DNA of 64,000 nt from Ponticaulis profundi (GTDB taxonomy: Bacteria > Pseudomonadota > Alphaproteobacteria > Caulobacterales > Hyphomonadaceae): assembly GCF_042659465.1 (NCBI RefSeq), contig NZ_JBHSSW010000066.1, positions 310,001-374,000 on the forward strand. The letters run 5' to 3'. This document shows positions 1 through 8,127 of the stretch, piece by piece. Below the pieces are notes generated by a model. That model was not told the origin of the DNA, did no database searches, and saw only the letters and a program-made list of their open reading frames with translations. Position 1 is the first letter of the stretch, and every line of letters starts with the position of its first letter. Both the position numbers and the translations under genes were made by a program.

Positions 1-37
1 AGTCCACCATAATGTAGCTATCAAAAATCTTACGCAT
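1..37 (-). CDS. possible start of a gene running off the left edge
   Basis: An ATG on the minus strand at 37 opens a frame that stays open to the window edge, giving MRKIFDSYIMVD. The FDSYIMVD pattern resembles, from memory, the start of a family of alphaproteobacterial proteins beginning with an aromatic-D-x-Y-x-x-VDWSA pattern, but 12 residues are not enough to name it. A GAG lies a few bases upstream as a weak ribosome site. A minus-strand terminator-like hairpin sits only about 20 bp upstream, so the gene could be attenuated. Confidence 0.3.
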   Translation of the reverse strand, partial: MRKIFDSYIMVD

Positions 38-48
38 AACTCGTAGCC

Positions 49-83
49 CAAAAAGAAAACCGGGCCTGCAAACAGCGCCCGGT
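49..83 (-). terminator. intrinsic terminator-like hairpin read on the minus strand
   Basis: Positions 59-65 (ACCGGGC) pair with 77-83 (GCCCGGT). The loop adds an inner CTG/CAG stem with a single bulged C. Read on the minus strand the hairpin is followed by a T-rich run (59 down to 50). No minus-strand gene lies to its right, so it ends an unannotated transcript or acts as a leader attenuator. Confidence 0.55.
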
Positions 84-250
84 CAAACATACACTATGAG
101 TAAGTATCAATTCGGTTCGGTTCAACCGCTTCACGGGTCCCTATGGGGATTTGTTCCAATCAACTGTGTAGGAATATGCAATAGAGTGTGATTGGGTTCC
201 CGTGACGGGTGCTGATACTGCGCATCGGACTGATTCAGTGGAGTAGATTC

Positions 251-1162
251 ATGGATGCCTTGAAGGTTGGCGTCGCCGGTGCTGGCGTTTTCGGAAATTA
301 TCATGCGCAGAAAGCTGCGGCATCCGCACGTACCAAACTCACAGGCATATTCGACGTCGATATCAACCGCGCGGAAGAACGCGCATCAGGTTTCGGCGTG
401 GCCGCATATTCACAGTTTGAAGAACTGATCGAACAAAGCGATGCGATTATCGTTGCGGTCCCGGCGACATATCATGCTGAACTGACCGAGCAGGCGCTGA
501 TCGCTGATCGGCATGTGCTTGTTGAAAAGCCATTAGCATTGCGAGCAAAAACGGCGCGTCGTCTCGCAGGTGAAGCCATTACGCGTGGAAAAATCCTACA
601 GGTCGGACACCAGGAGCGGTTCGTTGCCAAAGCCATGGGGATGTTCCGGATCGAGGAAGCGCCGATCCTGATGGAATCGGTTCGCTACTCGCCACCTTCG
701 CCTGAAGGGCGTGCAGGCGACGTATCCGTCATCTGGGATCTGATGATCCATGATCTCGATCTGGCAGGCTGCCTGATTGAAGGACGCTTCGAAGGCGTGA
801 AGGCGAAAGGACGGAAAATCCATTCCGATCACCTTGATGTGGCCGAAGCCGAGTTCAGCTATTCAAGTGGCGCGAAAGCCATTCTGAAAGCGAGCCGTGC
901 GGCAGAGGCGCGCGAGCGAACAATGCGTGTCGTATACCCGTCGGGAGAAATCAGCGTCGACTTTCTGACGCGCGAAGTGATTAACACGACCCCGTATGAC
1001 ATTCAGGTGGATGTCTCAGCAACACTGCCGGACCCGCTGGGCGCGGCCGATGAGAGCTTCTTTTCGGCATGCCTTGGTGAAACCAATAGCGCCATTCCGG
1101 GGCATGGTGCCGTGACGGCTGTCGCCATGGCGGAGGCAGCAGAGACCATCGCCCTTGTGTGA
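251..1162 (+). CDS. Gfo/Idh/MocA family NAD(P)-dependent oxidoreductase
   Basis: A 303-residue protein with the N-terminal Rossmann fold of the family: the GAGVFG dinucleotide loop is at residues 10-15 and the family EKP motif, with its catalytic Lys, at 92-94. The second half carries the WDLMIHDLDL stretch typical of the alpha/beta substrate domain. Such enzymes oxidise or reduce sugars, inositols or related polyols; the substrate cannot be read here. I chose ATG 251 rather than the upstream GTG at 209 because GGAG lies about 9 bases before it and the Rossmann strand starts directly after it. It is followed closely by nadE on the same strand and may be co-transcribed. Confidence 0.85.
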   Translation: MDALKVGVAGAGVFGNYHAQKAAASARTKLTGIFDVDINRAEERASGFGVAAYSQFEELIEQSDAIIVAVPATYHAELTEQALIADRHVLVEKPLALRAKTARRLAGEAITRGKILQVGHQERFVAKAMGMFRIEEAPILMESVRYSPPSPEGRAGDVSVIWDLMIHDLDLAGCLIEGRFEGVKAKGRKIHSDHLDVAEAEFSYSSGAKAILKASRAAEARERTMRVVYPSGEISVDFLTREVINTTPYDIQVDVSATLPDPLGAADESFFSACLGETNSAIPGHGAVTAVAMAEAAETIALV

Positions 1163-1202
1163 TGGGGCTTGCTCTTTTCCGCTCTGAGTGTATTGCGCCC
1201 TT

Positions 1203-2867
1203 ATGGATAAGACCCTCAAATTTACAGTTGCGCAGCTTAATCCGGTTGTCGGCGATGTTTCGGGCAATCTCAAGCTAGCTGAAGACGCGCTTGCGAAAGC
1301 AAGAGAAGACGGTTCGGATATCGTCGTCTTCAGCGAGCTTTTTCTATTGTCTTATCCGCCAGAAGATCTCGTTCGGAAGCCGGCGGTGCTGGACGCTTGC
1401 GAAGCCGCCATTCAGTCACTTGCAAGTCAGCTCGGTCCGAACGATCCGGCTGTTCTCATCGGTGCTCCGGGACGTGCGGAAATCGGCGTCTTTAACAGTG
1501 TCTTCCTGCTGCGAAATGGTCGTGTCGAGAAACGTTTCGATAAACACGAACTGCCCAACTATGGTGTGTTTGACGATAAGCGCGTTTTCGTTGAGGGGAG
1601 TGCAGATGATCTGTGCTTCGATCTCAAGGGCAAGAAAATCGGCGTCGCCATCTGCGAGGACATCTGGTTCAAGAACATTCCTTCCCGAATAAAAGAGGAA
1701 GGTGCAGACTTTATGCTGGCGGTGAATGCGTCGCCGTGGCGTCGAACCATTCATAGAGAGCGACGTACAGCTTTTGCGATCTGGGAATGTGCCGAGCTGC
1801 CATATCTGTTCATCAACCAGTTCGGTGCTCAGGATGAACTGATTTTCGACGGTGCGAGCTATGCCTGGACGGAAGGTGAACGTCACAAATGGCTCTTTCC
1901 AGATTTTGAGCCGGGCGTTCGAACCATTTCTTATGACTTCGAAACCGCGACCTTCGACGGGGATTCAGAGCAAGGCCCGCTTGAGGGGTCTGCCGCAGAC
2001 TATCAGGCAGCCGTTCTCGCACTTGGCGATTATGTTCGGAAGAACCGCTTTAAAGGTGTTCTGATTGGTCTGTCTGGCGGTATTGATTCCGCCCTCGCAG
2101 CGGCGATTGCCGTCGATGCGCTCGGCGCCGACCGCGTCTGGTGTGTCATGATGCCGTCGAAATATACCAGTGATCACAGCCTTGAAGATGCCAAGGCATG
2201 TGCAGAGATGCTGGGTGTGCGATACGACACGATTGGTATCTCGCCTGGCGTTGACGCATTGGAGCATATGCTGGGTCCCGCGTTTGAAAACCAGCCCCAC
2301 GACCTGACAGAAGAAAACATTCAGTCGCGGCTTCGCGGCGTGACCCTGATGGCATTGTCCAACAAGTTCGGACAGATGGTTGTCACGACCGGAAACAAGT
2401 CTGAGATGGCGGTTGGCTATGCAACGCTCTATGGCGATATGTGTGGTGGCTATAATCCGCTGAAAGACTTCTACAAAACAGAAGTGTTCGATATTTGCAG
2501 GTGGCGGAACGAAGGCCATGCGAAAGGCCTTAAGGGGCCGCAGGGGCGTGTGATCCCGGAACGGATCATCACCAAGCCGCCGAGTGCTGAGCTTCGCGAA
2601 GACCAGAAAGATGAAGACAGTCTTCCCGCTTATGAGGTGCTCGACGATATCCTGCGGGGGTTGGTCGATTACGAACTGTCGGTGGAGGCAATTTGTGCGC
2701 GCGGGCACGAGTTGGAAACGGTCAAGCGGATCGAGCACTTGCTGTATGTTTCTGAGTATAAACGTCGACAGGCGCCACCAGGCCCGAAAATCGGTCCAAG
2801 AAACTTCGGACGTGACCGGCGTTATCCGATTACATCAGGCTGGCGCGACCGGAATTTCGAATCTTGA
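1203..2867 (+). CDS. nadE: glutamine-dependent NAD+ synthetase
   Basis: A 554-residue two-domain enzyme that makes NAD+ from deamido-NAD+ using ATP and glutamine. The N-terminal nitrilase-type glutaminase domain shows its triad Glu45 (SELFL), Lys114 (KHELPNY) and Cys151 (AICEDIW). The C-terminal synthetase domain has the ATP pyrophosphatase P-loop SGGIDSA and a TTGNKSE motif. Length matches the two-domain form used by many proteobacteria. ATG 1203 is preferred over GTG 1188 because the conserved beta strand (FTVAQLNP) follows at once. It stands 41 bp after the oxidoreductase and 93 bp before gltX, all on the plus strand. Confidence 0.95.
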   Translation: MDKTLKFTVAQLNPVVGDVSGNLKLAEDALAKAREDGSDIVVFSELFLLSYPPEDLVRKPAVLDACEAAIQSLASQLGPNDPAVLIGAPGRAEIGVFNSVFLLRNGRVEKRFDKHELPNYGVFDDKRVFVEGSADDLCFDLKGKKIGVAICEDIWFKNIPSRIKEEGADFMLAVNASPWRRTIHRERRTAFAIWECAELPYLFINQFGAQDELIFDGASYAWTEGERHKWLFPDFEPGVRTISYDFETATFDGDSEQGPLEGSAADYQAAVLALGDYVRKNRFKGVLIGLSGGIDSALAAAIAVDALGADRVWCVMMPSKYTSDHSLEDAKACAEMLGVRYDTIGISPGVDALEHMLGPAFENQPHDLTEENIQSRLRGVTLMALSNKFGQMVVTTGNKSEMAVGYATLYGDMCGGYNPLKDFYKTEVFDICRWRNEGHAKGLKGPQGRVIPERIITKPPSAELREDQKDEDSLPAYEVLDDILRGLVDYELSVEAICARGHELETVKRIEHLLYVSEYKRRQAPPGPKIGPRNFGRDRRYPITSGWRDRNFES

Positions 2868-2960
2868 GCATAACAATTCTTGCGTTGAGCGCAGAAAAGC
2901 TGTTCTAGCCGTCTATTCAATCAAACCCGGGCTGTTCTGGCCTGAACCAATCGAGCTGAA

Positions 2961-4322
2961 GTGATGACAACACCCATCGTACGATTTGCACCTTCTCCAA
3001 CTGGCCGACTGCATGTCGGTAATGTGCGCACCGCGCTCATCAACTGGTTGTTTGCGAAGGGGCAGGGTGGTCAATTCCTGCTCCGCATAGACGACACAGA
3101 CCTTGAGCGCTCAACCAAGGAATATGAAGACGGGCTTCGTGAAGACCTCACTTGGCTCGGACTTTCCTGGGATGACACGTTCAATCAGTCAGCCCGTTTC
3201 GAAAAGTATGACGCGGCCGTTGAAGCGCTGAAAGAAAAAGGGCTGCTGTATGCGTGCTACGAGACGCCGGAAGAACTCGAGCGCAAGCGCAAGATCGCGC
3301 TGAGCCGAGGTCGTCCGCCAGTCTATGATCGTGCAGCTTTGAACCTATCTGCCGAAGAGGTCGCCGCTTTTGAAGCAGAAGGTCGCAAACCGCACTGGCG
3401 CTTCAAACTGTCTGGCAACCGCGTTGAGTGGAACGATCTCGTACGTGGGCCGCAAAGCATCGACACAAGCTCTGTATCCGACCCGATTCTTGTGCGTGGT
3501 GACGGAAGTTATCTCTATACCTTGCCGAGCGTTGTCGACGATATTGAGTACAACATCACGCATGTCGTCCGTGGCGAAGACCACGTCACGAACTCTGGCG
3601 CGCAGATCGAGATTTTCATGGCGCTGGGCGGAAGTGCACCTGACATGGCTCATACGCCATTGCTGATCGGTGCCGACGGGCAGGGGCTTTCAAAGCGTCT
3701 CGGTTCTCTGTCGATCAATCAGTTGCGCGCCGAGGGTTTTGAACCGATGGCGATCGCTTCTCTGCTCGCAAAAATCGGGACAAGCGATAACGTTGAGGTT
3801 CGCGAAAGCCTGCAACGGCTCTCAGATGAGTTCTCATTCGATAAAATCGGTCGCGCACCTGCACGTTTCGACGAAAAAGAACTGCATAAGCTGAATGCAA
3901 TGCTGGTTGCGGACATGTCTATCGACGATGTGAAAACCCGCCTTGGCGGTATCGCTCAGCTCGAAGCATGCGATAACCTGCCTCTGTTCTGGGAAACCAT
4001 TCGCGCCAATGTGACGACGGTATCAGAAGCTGCCGGATGGGCTGACATTCTGTATGGTGATCAATCCGGCATCGTTGATGACGAAGACAAAGATTTCATC
4101 GCCGAAGCACTGAAAGCTCTACCGGAAACGACGGTGACAGAAGAAAGCTGGGGTGAGCTGACCTCTCATCTGAAGTCAGAAACCGGGCGGAAGGGGCGCA
4201 AGCTCTTCATGCCGCTTCGCAAAGCGCTGACCGGGCAGGAGCACGGGCCTGAAATGGATCGAGTCCTGATTCTGATGGGCGCTGAGCGCGCTCGCGCACG
4301 CATGCAGGCCGCTCTGAACTAG
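2961..4322 (+). CDS. gltX: glutamyl-tRNA synthetase
   Basis: A class I aminoacyl-tRNA synthetase of 453 residues that charges tRNA-Glu (and in many alphaproteobacteria also tRNA-Gln, corrected later by GatCAB). The HIGH-type motif reads PSPTGRLHVGN at residues 9-19 and the KMSKS-type motif reads LSKRLG. The length and the GRLHVGN/LSKR variants are consistent with either of the two gltX paralogues often found in alphaproteobacteria, so it may be gltX2. A tRNA-Glu gene is present at 19987. The gene ends 5 bp from the convergent LOG-family gene. Confidence 0.95.
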   Translation: MMTTPIVRFAPSPTGRLHVGNVRTALINWLFAKGQGGQFLLRIDDTDLERSTKEYEDGLREDLTWLGLSWDDTFNQSARFEKYDAAVEALKEKGLLYACYETPEELERKRKIALSRGRPPVYDRAALNLSAEEVAAFEAEGRKPHWRFKLSGNRVEWNDLVRGPQSIDTSSVSDPILVRGDGSYLYTLPSVVDDIEYNITHVVRGEDHVTNSGAQIEIFMALGGSAPDMAHTPLLIGADGQGLSKRLGSLSINQLRAEGFEPMAIASLLAKIGTSDNVEVRESLQRLSDEFSFDKIGRAPARFDEKELHKLNAMLVADMSIDDVKTRLGGIAQLEACDNLPLFWETIRANVTTVSEAAGWADILYGDQSGIVDDEDKDFIAEALKALPETTVTEESWGELTSHLKSETGRKGRKLFMPLRKALTGQEHGPEMDRVLILMGAERARARMQAALN

Positions 4323-4327
4323 TCGTT

Positions 4328-4888
4328 CTACTGCAGCTGAACGCAGCGATCTTCCAGTGCGTCGATTGCTGCGTCTGGCGTCGTCGTGTGGGCAAACTGC
4401 TCCAGGAACTCTTCCGGGGTAAATTTGCCTTTTACGATGTGGTCCATCAATTCGAAAAACGGTTTCCAGAAATCACCTTCGTCCAGAAAAGCCATTGGCT
4501 TAGCGTGCAGATTGAGGCGCGCCCAGGATAGGATTTCGACAGCTTCTTCGAGTGTACCAATGCCGCCAGGCAGAACGATAAAGGCATCGCTCTCTTCGAA
4601 CATCATCTGCTTGCGTTCGTGCATGGTTTCCACGATGCGGTGCTCGACCGAGTCGAAGATCCGTTCCTTCGACAAAAGAAAACGCGGCATAATGCCGAGA
4701 ACGTCGCCGCCTGCCTCATGGGCTGCAGAAGCCGCAGCCCCCATAAGACCCACGCCACCACCACCATAGACGAGACGATAGCCACGTTCAGCAAGACGAG
4801 AACCCAGCGCAGTCGCCAGGTCCAGAAACCGCTGTTCCACATCATTGGATGAGCCGCAAAACAGGCAAATCGACTTCAGTGCAGGCAT
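4328..4888 (-). CDS. LOG family protein (TIGR00730), cytokinin riboside 5'-monophosphate phosphoribohydrolase type
   Basis: A 186-residue Rossmann-fold protein with the two family hallmarks: GGGGVGLMG in the first half and PGGIGTLEE in the second, preceded by HERKQMM. Proteins of this family release a free base from nucleoside 5'-monophosphates; in bacteria they act as general nucleotide hydrolases or housekeeping enzymes. It is convergent with gltX (5 bp apart) and divergent from the ABC exporter gene. Confidence 0.9.
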   Translation of the reverse strand: MPALKSICLFCGSSNDVEQRFLDLATALGSRLAERGYRLVYGGGGVGLMGAAASAAHEAGGDVLGIMPRFLLSKERIFDSVEHRIVETMHERKQMMFEESDAFIVLPGGIGTLEEAVEILSWARLNLHAKPMAFLDEGDFWKPFFELMDHIVKGKFTPEEFLEQFAHTTTPDAAIDALEDRCVQLQ

Positions 4889-4982
4889 CTCGTTTCCCGT
4901 TTCCTCAAGAAAAATGCAGAAATTGCATGGGCATGATTTGAACCGTCTGGCAAGTCAGCGGTCAGGAGACTATCTCAGACAC

Positions 4983-6824
4983 ATGAAGCATTTTTCAAGC
5001 GCAGACACCGATCAGATCGAAACGGCATCCGGTGGAATTCCTGCAGCCCTCAAGCGAGTGGCGCAGATCCTTCTCGAGAAAGACTTGGCGAAATGGCGCT
5101 TTCGGATTGTGGTTGCGATCGTCCTCACGATTGGTGCCAAGCTTTTGAGTGTGTCCGCGCCATTGTTCCTCGGCGAAGCCATCACTCTGGCGTCTCAACA
5201 GGACGTTGATGGCACCATCGTCAGTCTGATCAGCGCCATTGCGTTGTTTGCCGGTGTCCGATTCCTGTCGTCGGCCGTTCCGCAGATGAGAGATCTCATC
5301 TTCGCTCCGGTCAGTCAGGATGCTCAGCGCTTCATTTCCGTGAAGACGTTCGAGAAAGCTCAGTCGCTTTCGCTGAACTTCCACCAGACACGGCGCTCTG
5401 GTGCTCTGAACCGGATCATTGAGCGGGGTTCAAACGCTGTCGATGTGATTTTGCGCTTCCTCGTCTTCAACATCTCGCCAACGGTGATTGAGCTGATTCT
5501 CGCGGCTGGTGTCCTTGCTGTCGCCTACACACCCATCCTCTCTCTGATCGCGATTGCGACGATCATCGTCTACGTCATTTTCACTGGCATTGTGACCGAA
5601 TGGAGAGCACGTCAGCGTCGTACGCTGAACGTGGCGGATACTGAGCTCCGCGCGCGTTCCATTGATAGCCTGTCCAATTTCGAGACCGTGAAGGCTTTTG
5701 CGGCTGAGCAAAGAGAAACGGACAATTTCGATCGAGCGTTCCGCACCTATTCGGACAATTATATTGAAACCGCCCGATCCCTGAGCCTTCTGAATACGGG
5801 GCAGGAGTTCATCATGAACGCCGGGTTGGGCGTCATGCTGGTGGTGACGGGCTGGCTTGTGGCGCAAGGCGAACTTGAAGTCGGCGCGCTCGCTGCCGTC
5901 TTTGCCATGCTGCTGAACCTGTACCGCCCTTTGAATATTCTTGGCTGGGGATGGAGAGAGATCAGACAAGGCGTGATCGATCTCGAAAAGGTGTTCGGCC
6001 TATTGTCGCAAAAGGCTGAAGTTGAGGACAAGCCGCATGCGGGCAAACTTTCTGATATTGAAGGCGCACTCGAATTTGATCATGTTTCCTATCAGCACGA
6101 AGGCCGTTCGGACGGATTGAACGATGTTTCCTTTGCGCTGACACCCGGTCAGCACCTTGCCATTGTGGGGCCGTCTGGCGCGGGGAAATCCACACTTCTG
6201 AAGCTCTTGTTCCGCTTCTTCGATGTCAGCAATGGCGCCGTCAGAATAGATGACACGGATATTCGGGACGTCACCCAAACCAGCTTGCGCCAGCAAATGG
6301 GACTCGTTCCGCAGGATGTGGTTTTGTTCAATGACACGATCCGGAACAACATTTTGTACGGCAATCCCAATGCCACAGAAGACGAGCTGCGCCTTGCTGC
6401 AGCGAAAGCACAACTGCTCGATTTCGTGGAAAGCCTGCCGCAGAAATGGGAAACACGTGTCGGCGAACGTGGTCTGAAACTTTCTGGCGGAGAAAAGCAA
6501 CGTGTCGGTCTGGCGCGCGTTGTCGTGAATAACCCCAAAATTCTGGTCCTTGATGAGGCAACCTCTGCGCTCGATAGCCAGACGGAGAGCCTCGTGCAGC
6601 AAGCGATAGCGAATGCGTCAGCAGGTCGGACAAGTGTGACAGTCGCGCACCGTTTGTCGACCGTTATCCATGCTGATCAAATTCTGGTCTTGAATGATGG
6701 GCGAATAGTAGAACGCGGCAATCACGCCGAGCTTCTCTCGCAAAATGGGCTCTATGCTGATATGTGGAGAAAGCAGAGTAACACGGTAGCCGAGTATCAA
6801 AGTTTGGCAGTCTCAGAAGACTAG
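4983..6824 (+). CDS. Atm1/HMT1-type ABC exporter, fused permease and ATPase
   Basis: A half-transporter of about 613 residues with an N-terminal six-helix membrane domain and a C-terminal ATPase. Walker A GPSGAGKST is near residue 396, the signature LSGGEKQR near 500, Walker B ILVLDEA near 520, and an H-loop AHRLST follows. Its sequence type, including the NFHQTRRSGALNR segment, fits the Atm1/HMT1 group, which exports glutathione or persulfide conjugates and protects against heavy metals. The open frame extends upstream to GTG 4845, overlapping the divergent LOG gene; I prefer ATG 4983 with AGGAG about 14 bases upstream, though ATG 4914 is also possible. It is followed after 9 bp by the PSD-like gene. 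Confidence 0.88.
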   Translation: MKHFSSADTDQIETASGGIPAALKRVAQILLEKDLAKWRFRIVVAIVLTIGAKLLSVSAPLFLGEAITLASQQDVDGTIVSLISAIALFAGVRFLSSAVPQMRDLIFAPVSQDAQRFISVKTFEKAQSLSLNFHQTRRSGALNRIIERGSNAVDVILRFLVFNISPTVIELILAAGVLAVAYTPILSLIAIATIIVYVIFTGIVTEWRARQRRTLNVADTELRARSIDSLSNFETVKAFAAEQRETDNFDRAFRTYSDNYIETARSLSLLNTGQEFIMNAGLGVMLVVTGWLVAQGELEVGALAAVFAMLLNLYRPLNILGWGWREIRQGVIDLEKVFGLLSQKAEVEDKPHAGKLSDIEGALEFDHVSYQHEGRSDGLNDVSFALTPGQHLAIVGPSGAGKSTLLKLLFRFFDVSNGAVRIDDTDIRDVTQTSLRQQMGLVPQDVVLFNDTIRNNILYGNPNATEDELRLAAAKAQLLDFVESLPQKWETRVGERGLKLSGGEKQRVGLARVVVNNPKILVLDEATSALDSQTESLVQQAIANASAGRTSVTVAHRLSTVIHADQILVLNDGRIVERGNHAELLSQNGLYADMWRKQSNTVAEYQSLAVSED

Positions 6825-6833
6825 GGGAATACG

Positions 6834-7841
6834 ATGGCGAAGAAGAATTCCAACTCTCTACCAATCTGGTACAAAGCGAAATTCGATCTTGAGGGTCTCG
6901 GTTTTGGTGGTCTTGCGCTCGCATTGGCCATCATTGTGAGTGGCATTCCACTGATCGGATGGCTTCTCTCATTGATATGCTGGATTGCGCTGGTCGCCAT
7001 TCTGCTGGCTTCCAGAGATTCTGAACGAACCCCGCCCGACATGACAAAAGTCGTCGTGGCACCTTGCGATGGTATTGTGACCGATGTGGCAACAGTTGCG
7101 CCCCCTCGTGAGCTTCGCTGGGATGTTCCGGAAGTCTTCCGTATCCGCATTGCGTCATCCCCATTTACGGCAAACGGTATGCGTTCCCCGCTCAGCGGCT
7201 CCGTTGAGAGCTTCATTGAGGAAGAGGGCGCGCCTTCGGCGCTTGCTTCAGATCCAGATGAATCTGATTTGCGTGAAGCCTTCATTCTCGTGACCGGCGA
7301 TGACGGTGTTGCAGGTGTTCGGCTCGCGACTGGTGGGCTTGGTCCACGCCTCGATATTGATCTGGAAGCAGGAGACAATGTCCGTATCGGTCGGAAGATT
7401 GGCGTTCGCCGTCTCGGAGGTTGGTGTGATGTATTTCTGCCGATAGGCGCCGAGACGCGGCTCCTGACGGGGCAGACGGTTATTGGCGGTGAAACGATTA
7501 TTTCTTCGCTCGAATATGTGGCCTATGAGCACACACCTTATACGCCGCCTGCACCAACCGTTCCTGCGGAAATTGAAGAGCCTGTTGCAGAAGACTCTGT
7601 GCTGGAAACTGTTGCGCCGGATGTGGATCCTGCAGAACCGGAAAAAAGCGACAGCAAGGCGACAGCGATTGAAGTCGAGCCAGAAACGCCGGAAGTTCTA
7701 GATAGCGTCGCTCCGGATGCTGAGCCAGGCGACGTTGCAAGCGAGCCGGTTGAAGAAGAAAAGCCCGCTGTCGCGGAAGAAAAACCGAAGCCTAAGCGCA
7801 AGCCTCGTGCGCGCACCACGAAGCCAAAGCCGAAGGCTTAA
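6834..7841 (+). CDS. membrane-anchored phosphatidylserine decarboxylase homologue lacking the pyruvoyl serine
   Basis: A 335-residue protein whose residues 1-230 follow the short (alphaproteobacterial) Psd proenzyme layout: two adjacent hydrophobic segments (about 24-59), a PCDG motif at 77-80 where active enzymes have PADG, and a final GWCDVFLP at 196-203. Two key features are missing. The GS self-cleavage site (RFGSRVD in active enzymes) reads RLGGWCD, with Gly196 where the pyruvoyl-forming Ser should be. The HVNR motif reads TANG at 112-115. It is therefore probably not a decarboxylase. Residues about 232-335 form an acidic, Pro-rich tail ending in a K/P/R-rich stretch. It is 9 bp after the ABC exporter gene and likely co-transcribed. 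Confidence 0.75.
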   Translation: MAKKNSNSLPIWYKAKFDLEGLGFGGLALALAIIVSGIPLIGWLLSLICWIALVAILLASRDSERTPPDMTKVVVAPCDGIVTDVATVAPPRELRWDVPEVFRIRIASSPFTANGMRSPLSGSVESFIEEEGAPSALASDPDESDLREAFILVTGDDGVAGVRLATGGLGPRLDIDLEAGDNVRIGRKIGVRRLGGWCDVFLPIGAETRLLTGQTVIGGETIISSLEYVAYEHTPYTPPAPTVPAEIEEPVAEDSVLETVAPDVDPAEPEKSDSKATAIEVEPETPEVLDSVAPDAEPGDVASEPVEEEKPAVAEEKPKPKRKPRARTTKPKPKA

Positions 7842-8047
7842 TCTGTTGGGCTGTCCTTCTGGGGTGCTTTGTTCATCCAAGACATCAGAGGCTTGAGCGG
7901 AAGCACCCACAGGACGCCAGCGATCGCGTAATACACAATCTGAAGCCAGCGCGGCAGACCGACGAGTTTGCCGCCGATCGTAGCGGCAATTGCCGCATAA
8001 ACTGCGATAATGATGCAAACGGCCAACATGGCCAGGAACTTTCTCAT
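7838..8047 (-). CDS. DUF2842 family small membrane protein
   Basis: A 69-residue protein with two hydrophobic helices separated by GLPRWLQIVYY, and the WVLPLKPLMSWM motif near the C-terminus that is typical of DUF2842. The family is small, found mainly in alphaproteobacteria, and of unknown function. The stop codon overlaps the end of the PSD-like gene by 4 bp (convergent), and the start faces ctaA. Confidence 0.8.
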   Translation of the reverse strand: MRKFLAMLAVCIIIAVYAAIAATIGGKLVGLPRWLQIVYYAIAGVLWVLPLKPLMSWMNKAPQKDSPTD

Positions 8048-8127
8048 AGCGCGCTCAGGAGCCTTTATTGGGGGCGGTGCGACAGAACCACACTTGCCAA
8101 ATTGTGGTGTTCAAGCATTTAGAGCGC

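Noticed and set aside
1965..2738. Minus-strand open frame of 257 codons inside nadE
   Set aside because: Antisense shadow of the NAD synthetase domain, no domain or ribosome site.
6834..7841. Calling this gene an active phosphatidylserine decarboxylase (psd)
   Set aside because: The self-cleavage Ser and the HVNR motif are both missing, so the enzyme label would mislead.
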